DNA from: Planctomycetota bacterium
Lineage (GTDB): Bacteria; Planctomycetota; Planctomycetia; Pirellulales; UBA1268
Direction of reading: 5' to 3'
Assembly: GCA_003669585.1 (NCBI GenBank)
Contig: QWOQ01000005.1
Span: 962,502-1,026,501, forward strand
Length of the DNA: 64,000 nucleotides
Below are positions 55,906 through 63,600 of the stretch, piece by piece. The notes beneath the pieces are model-generated. The model saw only the letters and a list, made by a program, of their open reading frames with translations. It did not search any database and was not told the DNA's origin. The stretch's first letter is position 1, and every line of letters begins with the position of its first letter. The position numbers and the translations under genes are program-made.

Positions 55906-56393
55906 CAAATCACGTTCCTTCCGTTTGAAGAGAAATTCGACCCCGTGGACAGACGTTCTGCCACGTGGGTATCAGTTGCCAAATTCCCGCTAGTCGGGCC
56001 TACAGCTGCCTCAATCTCGCTCTGACAATGGGACTTTTTCACAAGACGGCCGAGGGCTAGGGCAGCCGCGTGCGCCTCAGAGAGCTTCCGAGGTGAGCGG
56101 GGCTTCATGACCCGGGCTACGTATTGCAATGCCGCGCGGCTGAACACCGCGTTGCACCCGTCCTCGCCGTCGGCCACGATCGTCACACCTGGGATCTCAC
56201 GGAGTTTCCGCACGATCGCACCGGCGTGATCGGTGGCCGCACCAATCAGATCGGGTCCGGCAGGGTACAGGTGCCCATACCGGCACGGGATGAGGGACAT
56301 CCACGGGTCACCACGCCGGCCAACTGCCGCCTCGTCCAACTCGATTCGCCACCTACGCCCAAACTCTTTTTCAAGATCGATGGGGATCGTCAT
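55905..56393 (-). CDS. Element-encoded protein, unknown
   Basis: 162-residue soluble protein. The start ITIPIDLEKEFGRRWRI is not diagnostic. Inside are Cys/Tyr/His residues in SLIPCRYGHLYPAG and a Ser/Arg-rich end. I find no catalytic motif. ATG 56393 overlaps the stop of the small upstream gene by 4 bp, and its stop shares a base with the next start, so it belongs to the polymerase operon. Confidence 0.6.
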   Translation of the reverse strand: MTIPIDLEKEFGRRWRIELDEAAVGRRGDPWMSLIPCRYGHLYPAGPDLIGAATDHAGAIVRKLREIPGVTIVADGEDGCNAVFSRAALQYVARVMKPRSPRKLSEAHAAALALGRLVKKSHCQSEIEAAVGPTSGNLATDTHVAERLSTGSNFSSNGRNVI

Positions 56394-56566
56394 GTTGCGT
56401 CCCTCCGATCCGTAGATGAGTACCAATCAAAGACCAGCTGCTCTTTCACAAACTTCCTCGCTAGCCTCTCTTCCTGGCGGCGTGCGGAGCGGAATCGGTC
56501 CTCCGAGCGGACTCGCTTTTTCACCCCTGGCCGGCTGATCCCATTGCCAATTGGGTTGAGCGTCAT
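56390..56566 (-). CDS. Small basic protein (58 aa) of the polymerase operon
   Basis: 58 residues, rich in Arg/Lys/Glu (KKRVRSEDRFRSARRQEERLARKF), probably a single helix. The evidence for a real gene is exact ATGA overlap at both ends: its start overlaps the HTH gene stop and its stop overlaps the next start. Function is unknown; a DNA- or protein-binding adaptor would fit. Confidence 0.55.
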   Translation of the reverse strand: MTLNPIGNGISRPGVKKRVRSEDRFRSARRQEERLARKFVKEQLVFDWYSSTDRRDAT

Positions 56567-56799
56567 ACTGACCTCTCTTCCGATGCCGTGCTTTCGCCGG
56601 CAAGGAATGCATTCAAGGATTCGACCGAGTACAGCACAGCACGACGTGTGCCGGCACCGTGACAGATGCAACGGACGGACTTGATCGGGCCTCTCGGGCT
56701 CGTCAGTGCCCACAGTGTCCGCGTGCTAATGCCCAACGCGGCCGCTGCTTCTTTTGGCCTCAAAGACAGTCGCGCCACAGATTCAGATCGAGCGTTCAT
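56563..56799 (-). CDS. AlpA-like helix-turn-helix regulator
   Basis: 78-residue HTH_17 protein: RPKEAAAALGISTRTLWALTSPRGPIKSVRC, then RRAVLYSVESLNAFL. It is clearly a paralogue of the protein at 52704-52946, with the same helix-turn-helix and wing but a different tail. As first gene of the overlapping operon, just downstream of the CGACAGC repeat cluster, it is the likely regulator of that operon, comparable to AlpA in phage-inducible islands of Gram-negatives. Confidence 0.83.
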   Translation of the reverse strand: MNARSESVARLSLRPKEAAAALGISTRTLWALTSPRGPIKSVRCICHGAGTRRAVLYSVESLNAFLAGESTASEERSV

Positions 56800-56862
56800 C
56801 GGGGAAACCTCCGGGTGGATACCACCGCGAAATGCGATGACTTCTACCCAGAGACACGGCTA

Positions 56863-57032
56863 CGACAGCCAAAACCGACAGCGCTGTCGGTATAAAAAAC
56901 CTGCAAAGCGTTGGTTTATGAGGCTAATATCGGCAAAGAATTATTCTGGAATCCCTTGCCCCGACAGCGCCCCGACAACGCCCCGACAGCCAGTTTCCGT
57001 ACGCTATAGGCTGTCGTCGATCTTGCTGTCGC
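56863..57032. promoter_or_regulatory. CGACAGC repeat cluster (operator or iteron array)
   Basis: Seven exact copies of CGACAGC or its inverse lie in 170 bp: direct at 56863, 56876, 56963 and 56985; inverted at 56883, 57011 and 57026. A near copy (CGACAAC) is at 56974. The copies at 56876 and 56883 form a perfect 18-bp palindrome (56874-56891). The copies at 56963, 56974 and 56985 belong to three direct 11-bp repeats (56960-56992), one helical turn apart. It sits upstream of the leftward polymerase operon and at the 3' end of the gene at 57004. It could be an operator for the HTH regulator or an iteron-type replication origin. Confidence 0.75.
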
Positions 57033-57900
57033 TCTTAACAACGCGTTTTCCGGTGCCGTCGCGAAATGTTTGCTTCTCGTCGTTCGCTGCTTTCCTTTTC
57101 GCAGTCAATTCGTTGAGTTGGCCCTTGCGATTCTGTATCCACCATTCCGTATTCATGATCGTCTGAGCCGTAACCCCAAGCAGTTTCCCCAAAATTGCAC
57201 CGGAAGCGGTTGGAGGGATTTTCATCAACTCACTGATTCCATATAGCTTTTCATTAGACGACAGACTTTCGTCGTCCACTATCGCGGCAATCTGTTGCCA
57301 CCGGTCGTCCGACATTCCGTTTGTGAACACTCCTATCAGTCGACCTATCGTGGCGTTCTTAGCGGCCATTGTTGCATTCGATGCTGGTAGGGGTGACGCA
57401 GCATCGAACTTCGATCGAATCATCGGCACTATGTCCCTCAACATCGTCGCCGTTCTGCGGAACTCTCGACTTATGGCCTTGGTTTCTTTCACGAACTTCT
57501 TGCAACCATCAGTTGTTCTTTCATCTGAGTTGAAGGGGCCACTGGCTCGGTACCCCTTGTCTTTCGCCCAAGCGGGAGTGAGATCGTAAAGACGCTGAGC
57601 GACTCCAAGACGGAGTATTGTGTACCGTTCCTTGAGTCGCTCCAGCCTGGCCGCTACGGCAGTCCCGTAGTCGCAGTTAACGTTGAGATTCAACCACTCG
57701 ACACCCCGATCAACGCGACACCGGCTGTAGAGCGATTCCATGCCGTCCTGATCAGTCCGTGAATAGATATGATCGAGGATAGACCGCCCAAAAATAATTT
57801 CGGGATTGTCGGGGTAATGGTCAGCGAGGGCTTCGAGCCCATCAGCCAGCGGTTCTAAACAGTCGGCATAAATGCACCAAAGCTTCGCGACTTTGCCCAT
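57004..57900 (-). CDS. Element-encoded protein, unknown, possible DNA-binding end
   Basis: 298-residue soluble protein; no family recognised. The first two thirds are helical (LADGLEALADHY ... RLERLKERYTILRLGVAQRLYDL). Near residues 235-275 a helix-turn-helix-like segment (GAILGKLLGVTAQTIMNTEWW) is followed by a Lys/Arg-rich tail. It may recognise DNA, for example the repeats at its own 3' end, but this is a guess. A TTG start at 57984 would add 28 residues; ATG 57900 is preferred. It is divergent from the small terminase gene. Confidence 0.6.
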   Translation of the reverse strand: MGKVAKLWCIYADCLEPLADGLEALADHYPDNPEIIFGRSILDHIYSRTDQDGMESLYSRCRVDRGVEWLNLNVNCDYGTAVAARLERLKERYTILRLGVAQRLYDLTPAWAKDKGYRASGPFNSDERTTDGCKKFVKETKAISREFRRTATMLRDIVPMIRSKFDAASPLPASNATMAAKNATIGRLIGVFTNGMSDDRWQQIAAIVDDESLSSNEKLYGISELMKIPPTASGAILGKLLGVTAQTIMNTEWWIQNRKGQLNELTAKRKAANDEKQTFRDGTGKRVVKSDSKIDDSL

Positions 57901-58116
57901 CCGCACACCTGCTTTTTTTAAATCGGGCCGATCCGCGCGGGCCGTGGAAAAGCAGAACCACAGATGCCCGCGTGGATCGTTCAACGGGTGATCAAACCTG
58001 TTGCCCGAATGAGTTGTTGCCTCGTGTCATATCACGGTGTGGGGCCCGTGCCAAGGCTCAGATGGGCATGATAAGATACTGTGTCTCTGACGCACGTTTT
58101 TCATGGAGGAATGCAA

Positions 58117-58569
58117 ATGTCGCGTACACCCACGCCTCGTAGGATTTTGGAACTTCGCGGATCTCGCATTCGGGGCCCTCATAAGAATGAAGTTCCTTCT
58201 CAGCTGGGGACTCCTGATGCCCCGGAGTATTTGTGTGATCTCGCTCTTGCTGAATGGAATCGAGTTGTTCCGTTATTGATCGCGACTCGCATTTTGTCGC
58301 TGACGCATGAAAAGACGCTCGCAGCTTATTGCGATTGCGTTGCAGACGTAGAAATCGCTTCAAAAGAATTGACGCGAGATGGGCAAACGATTTTGGATTC
58401 GACCGGAAAGAAGATCAACCATCCCGCATGGGCAAGAAAACGTGATGCACGTGCGCAGATGCTGCGCTACGCGAGCGAGTTTGGTCTGACCCCATCAGCA
58501 CAGGCAAAAGTTTCAGTGGTTGCCGGGTCTGTCTTGGAAGAAGGAATAGACCCGAGAATTTTTGGTTGA
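58117..58569 (+). CDS. terS: Phage small terminase subunit, P27 family
   Basis: 150-residue protein of the P27-type small terminase family, which recognises packaging sites on phage DNA. The N-terminus RTPTPRRILELRGSRIRGPHKNE and the region APEYLCDLALAEWNRVVPLL fit the family, as does the C-terminal GLTPSAQAKVSV segment. GGAGGA is six bases before ATG 58117. No large terminase, portal or capsid gene follows; after about 300 bp comes a decayed transposase. A lone small terminase in an integrase element is the hallmark of packaging-hijack satellites. Confidence 0.88.
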   Translation: MSRTPTPRRILELRGSRIRGPHKNEVPSQLGTPDAPEYLCDLALAEWNRVVPLLIATRILSLTHEKTLAAYCDCVADVEIASKELTRDGQTILDSTGKKINHPAWARKRDARAQMLRYASEFGLTPSAQAKVSVVAGSVLEEGIDPRIFG

Positions 58570-58868
58570 TTGTTGCGAATCGACCAATTGCGTGCGTAGG
58601 GGTGAACGGAGGTTTGGCGCAACCTATAGGCCAAAGATAGCGATGGCCCCCCCCCCACGCACCGCTGCGGCAGCGTCAGGCTTCGGGAGAGAGGCCAAAG
58701 GGCTCACGGCCTTTAGCCCTTTGGAGCTTACATGATTCTGGTTCTCTCTGCCTCTACAGGCTGCATCAATCTATGCATTGACTACCCATGACGTTCTCCC
58801 ATTTATTGATCCAGCCGGGATGTTAGGGTTTTTACTTTTGGCATCAACAGAAAGGGTGGATTTTTTTG
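58570..58868. other. Intergenic region between terS and the IS3 remnant
   Basis: About 300 bp. It contains a run of about ten C at 58646-58656 and a perfect inverted repeat at 58695-58724 (10-bp arms CCAAAGGGCT/AGCCCTTTGG, 10-base loop), which could be a terminator stem without a T-tract. No coding frame. The IS3 left end probably lies in the last 50 bp but I could not define it. Confidence 0.5.
58695..58724. terminator. Candidate hairpin downstream of terS
   Basis: Perfect 10-bp arms (CCAAAGGGCT and AGCCCTTTGG) around a 10-base loop. No T-run follows, so it is only a candidate terminator or a remnant of a mobile-element end. Confidence 0.35.
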
Positions 58869-59744
58869 ATGGAAAAGAAGCATTTCAGTGAAGAGCAGAT
58901 TGCGATTGTGCTCTCGGCAGGCTGAGTCGGGCACTTCGGTGGCTGAGATCATTCGCAAGCTCGGGATTAGCGAACAGACGTTCTATCGATGGAAGAAGCG
59001 GTTCGCAGGGCTCGGGATCGCCGAACTGCGACGGCTTCGGATCCTCGAGGAGTACCGGCTGTACTGCGAAGAAGGCCTGGGAATCAGTCGAAAAAAGCCA
59101 AGTCGACGGGAAAGCGTTCAGGTTCGGGAAGCTCGTTCGATGGCTCAGCATGCCAATGACAGCTGGAGCATGGACTTCGTGTCCGATCAGCTGGTCGGCG
59201 GGCAGCGATTCCGGTTGCTGAGTTAGTCGATAACCATAGCCGTGAGAGCCTGGCGATCGAGGTCGGTCAGCGATTGACTGGAGACGATGTTGTGCGGATC
59301 TTGGAGGGGGTGGCTTCACAGCGTGGCAAGCCACAAACGATTCGAGTCGACAACGGACCGGAGTTCATTTCGAGGAGCTTGAATCTGTGGGCGTACTTCA
59401 ATGGCGTAAAGCTCGACTTCAGCAGGCCAGGAAAGCCAACGGATAATGCGTTCATTGAGTCGTTCAATGGTCGGCTTCGCGACGAGTGTTTGAACCAGCA
59501 CTGGTTCCTATCGCTCGATGAAGCACAGGCCGTGACAGAAGCTTGGAGGGATGATTACAATCGCGTTCGTCCGCATGGTGCTCTGGGCAACCAGACGCCG
59601 TTCGAATTCGCGCGGCCGGTAGCTGGGCATGCATGGCTAACAACCCGGCTGGTACCAAGTTGGGGGCAGCGTCATTTGTTGACACGCTCGCTCCCGATGT
59701 GGCACTGGCTGAGGTCCGGGAAAATTGGTTTCATGAAAGGGTAA
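58869..59744 (+). pseudogene. IS3-family (IS407-like) transposase, decayed
   Basis: Fragments of an IS3-type OrfA/OrfB transposase. ATG 58869 starts KKHFSEEQIAIVL, then a frameshift, then ESGTSVAEIIRKLGISEQTFYRWKKRF (OrfA helix-turn-helix). It jumps directly to an OrfB segment (RLYCEEGLGISRKKP), showing an internal deletion. [10 protein letters not shown] holds the first catalytic Asp. A second frameshift near 59223 is followed by [15 protein letters not shown], then VDNGPEF (second Asp) and [17 protein letters not shown] (Glu), ending at 59744. All three catalytic residues survive, but the frame is broken twice and OrfA/OrfB sequence is missing. It ends 3 bp before the DUF4007 gene. Confidence 0.88.
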
Positions 59745-59747
59745 TAA

Positions 59748-60677
59748 ATGGGTTTCCGATTCTCTGGTCATGAAACTTTCCCCTGCCGTTATGCTTGGCT
59801 GCCTAAGGCATTTGCCTCCATCGAAGCGGATCACGCTGCGTTTTCGGATGATGAACGGGCGATGATTCGCCTTGGAGTGGGCAAGAACATGGTCCGGGCC
59901 ATCCGTTTCTGGATGGTCGAGATGTCGGTAGCCGTCCGGCATGCGGGCGGCGGATACGAGCCCTCTGCCTTTGCGAAGGCCATATTCAACCGGAAAAGGG
60001 GAATCGACCCGTTTCTCCAAGACATACGGACACTCTGGCTTTTGCATTGGAAGCTTTCGACGCACAGCGTGCAGGAACCACTACTCGCCTGGGATTTCCT
60101 GATTAACCAGTGGCAGTCTCCGGACATCAGCCGGTCTGCCGTTCTTCAGGCGTTTAGGAGGGCGGCGGATAAAGAGGCACGTCCTCCATCCGATGTGACG
60201 CTTGAGCAGCACTTCGATACGTTCCTGCACAGCTATGTGCCGACCCGAAGCCGGAAAGGCGAAATTCAAGAGGACAATTTGGATTGTCCTCTCGTCGAAC
60301 TTGAGTTCATCAACCCGGTCGGCGAACGGCGGATCGATGGAACGGGCAAACGGGAGCCGATTTACGCATTCCGCATTGAGGACAAGCCTGACATCACGCC
60401 GGAGATGTTCGCGTTTGCACTGGATGATTTCTGGACGACACGGCGAGGCACAGAACGGACACTGACGTTTAAGGATGTCACATTCGGGCATGGCAGTCCT
60501 GGCCAAGTCTTCAAATTACCTGAATGGGCTGTCCGCCAGCGGCTCGAAGTCATCTCGTCCGATTCATCCGGACCGTTCCGCTACGTTGAGTCGGCTACGC
60601 AGCAGCAGATTTCGCGGCGAGATGGAGTGCCTGTTCCTTCCATCGTTGCGGCTTACGGGGAGGTCGTGTCATGCTGA
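59748..60677 (+). CDS. DUF4007 family protein, likely defence-associated
   Basis: 309-residue protein starting GFRFSGHETFPCRYAWLPKAF, the characteristic opening of DUF4007. Further family-like segments are LGVGKNMVRAIRFWM (about residues 43-57) and LWLLHWKLST. Family members are found beside BrxC-type ATPases, PAPS-reductase-like and phosphorothioation genes in defence islands, though their molecular role is not settled. It overlaps the ATPase gene by several bases (start 60671, stop 60677), so the two form one operon. AAAGGG, contributed by the tail of the transposase remnant, is its ribosome site. Confidence 0.85.
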   Translation: MGFRFSGHETFPCRYAWLPKAFASIEADHAAFSDDERAMIRLGVGKNMVRAIRFWMVEMSVAVRHAGGGYEPSAFAKAIFNRKRGIDPFLQDIRTLWLLHWKLSTHSVQEPLLAWDFLINQWQSPDISRSAVLQAFRRAADKEARPPSDVTLEQHFDTFLHSYVPTRSRKGEIQEDNLDCPLVELEFINPVGERRIDGTGKREPIYAFRIEDKPDITPEMFAFALDDFWTTRRGTERTLTFKDVTFGHGSPGQVFKLPEWAVRQRLEVISSDSSGPFRYVESATQQQISRRDGVPVPSIVAAYGEVVSC

Positions 60678-63600
60678 ACACGAACCGGATCGCGAATCTT
60701 TTCGACATCCAGAAAAGGTTCATCCGTTCAACGCACCTTGAGCGGGATTTCGACGACCACACAGCATTACGCGGTTATGTAGTGACGCCGCCGGCCCAGG
60801 AGGGATTTGAGCGGCTGCTTCAGGGACTAAATCCAAAATCCGGCCAGCGCGCCTGGCGTGTCACCGGTGATTATGGTACGGGAAAATCATCCTTCGCACT
60901 CGCCCTAGCCCATCTCTTGTCCGACGGCAGGGGCTTGCCGCAGGACGTGCGTAAGTGCGTCGATTTCCGAAGTCTCGGGGTGAAGCGGCCGAATCTGTTG
61001 CCAGTGCTCGTTACGGGCACACGCGCAGCGTTGGGCGAAACACTTCGAATAGCACTGGCCAGGTCGCTCGAAGAGCTATGCAAGCGCGGGAAGCCGCCAC
61101 AACTTATCTCTAGGCTCCGGTTCCCGGCCGGGAAAAAGCCAGGCGATCAGGACGGGTCGGAGGAGATTGCGTTGCTTCTGGAAGCGGGACGTTTCCTGCG
61201 TCAATCTGGCAAGGCGGATGGACTGGTCATCATTCTGGATGAGATGGGCAAGTTTCTGGAATTCGCTGCGCTGCATCCGGACAGGCAGGACATCTACCTG
61301 CTGCAAATGCTTGCAGAAGCTGCAGCACGCAGCGGCGATACGCCGATCTTTGTGGTCGGCCTGCTTCACCAGGGATTCCACGCGTACGCCGAACAATTAG
61401 CCCTCACTACGCAGAAGGAGTGGGACAAGGTTGCCGGTCGGTTTGAAGAAATCCTCTTCAACCAGCCACTGGAACAAACCACAGCGCTTGTGGCTAATGC
61501 CCTCAACATCCGGCGTGAGAAGCTGCCTAGGGGGGCGACGGCACGGCTTGAAGAGGAAATGGCCGGGGCAATCGGGCTTGGCTGGTATGGCGTGGATGCC
61601 GTCAGGCATCGCCTGACGGCAATCGCACCGGAGATATTCCCACTGCATCCGACGGTGATCCCGGTGTTGGTGAAGCTCTTCAGCCGCTTCGGGCAGAATG
61701 AGCGTTCCCTCTACAGTTTCCTTCTTTCAAACGAACCCTTTGCTCTACAGTCGTTCGCTGAGCAACCGGCGAAGGCGGACAGTTTCTATCGCCTGCACCA
61801 TCTTTATGACTTTGCACGCGCCGCATTCGGACATCGCTTGGCGTTGCAGACGTTTCGCAGCCACTGGAACCAGATTGAGTCGGTTGTTGAGAGTTTCCCA
61901 CGCGATCAGGTGGCGGAACTTCAGATTCTGAAGACGGTGGCCATTCTTAACCTCATGGATTCGCCGCAACTGCTGACATCTGAAGATGCCATTACGCTTG
62001 CAGTCGATTCCACGTCGCAGGACGCCGGTGCAAAAGTCAGGCGGTTGCTGAAATCGCTTCAGCAGTGCAAGACCATTCTTTATTATCGTGGTGCCGCAGG
62101 CGGGTACTGCCTCTGGCCGCACACCAGTGTCAATCTGGAGCGGGCCTACCAGGATGCCCGCAACACCGTACCGCCTCCGAAAAACATCGGGCCGCTGATC
62201 CGCGAAAAGCTGGAGACGCGGCCACTGGTGGCCCGCCGTCACTACATCGAGACCGGAAACCTTCGGCATTTCGATGTCCAGTTCGTACCGGCGGCAGAGT
62301 TGCAGGAGGCGCTCAGTGCTCCCACGAATGCAGATGGTCAGGTAATCGTTGCCCTGTGCGAAACGGAATCCGAACGCAGTGAAGCTATTGAGTTCGCATC
62401 ATCCAAGACAATGGCGAACCGCAAGGAAGTGCTTACCGCCGTACCTCAGTCGCTGCAAGGACTTGCAAGCCTGGTGACCGAGGTGCAACGGTGGGAATGG
62501 GTGCTTGGCAACGTACCTGAACTGAATCACGACAACTACGCACTGGAGGAGGCCACGCGGCAATTGGCCGCTTCCCGGCAGGTACTTACGAAGCGTCTCC
62601 AGAATTACGTTGGGTTGCGGCAGTTTTCTGAAACGCTCGGCCTGGAGTGGTTTTACAAGAGCCAGTCCGTTTCCATCGGAACCGGGCGAGCCTTGCTCGA
62701 AAAGCTGTCGATTGTCTGCGACAAACTCTATCCGGATGCGCCCAAGATTCAGAACGAACTGGTCAACCGCCATGAACTCAGCTCGGCCGCCGCGGCTGCC
62801 CGCCTGCGATTGATCGAACGGTTGCTGCAACATTCGGCGGAACCGTATCTTGGCATGGACCGAGCCACCAATCCTCCTGAGAAGTCGATGTATCTCTCGG
62901 TATTAAAGGAGGCCAAATTGCACCAGGATGGCCCCGAAGGTTGGGCCGCATGCATTCCCGGCGAGGATGAAGATACACGCCAGGTCCGGCCTGTGCTGCT
63001 GCGTATGCAGGAAGTACTTGAAGCAGCCAAAGGTCGCCGCGTGAAGGTCACGACGCTGTTTGCGGAGATGAAATCCCAGCCGTTCGGCGTGAGGGGCGGA
63101 CTGTGCCCGCTGTTGCTCGCGGTCTTTGCCGTCATTCATGAGCGGGATGTGGCGTTCTATGAACAGAACAGCTTCATGAAGCAGGTCACCGGCCAAGAGT
63201 TTCACCGACTAATCAAAGCGCCTGAGAATTTTGAGGTTCAGTATTGTCGGATTGCCGGTGTACGAACGGTGGTCTTTGAACAACTCTTCAAGGTGCTTCA
63301 TCCGGACAAAAAGCCCAAGTCCATCGATTTGCTCGATATCGTCCGGCCGCTCTGCGTTTTTGCCGCCCAGTTGCCTGATTTCGCGAAGAAGACCAGGCGG
63401 GTCTCCCGCACGGCTTCGTCAGTGCGGGATGCACTGGTGCGGGCCGAAGAGCCGGCCACGCTGCTTTTTCAGACGCTTCCCGAAGCCTGCGGCTGCGACC
63501 ATTTTGAAGCCGATGCTCCACCGTCGCCGCCCAAGGTGAAAAAGTTCGTGGAGCGTCTCAGAGACAGCATTGAAGAGCTTCGTGCGGCATTTCCGCAACT

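Noticed and set aside
58646..58656. Run of cytosines as a phase-variation tract
   Set aside because: It lies in non-coding DNA with no frame or promoter visibly controlled by it; may also be a sequencing artefact.
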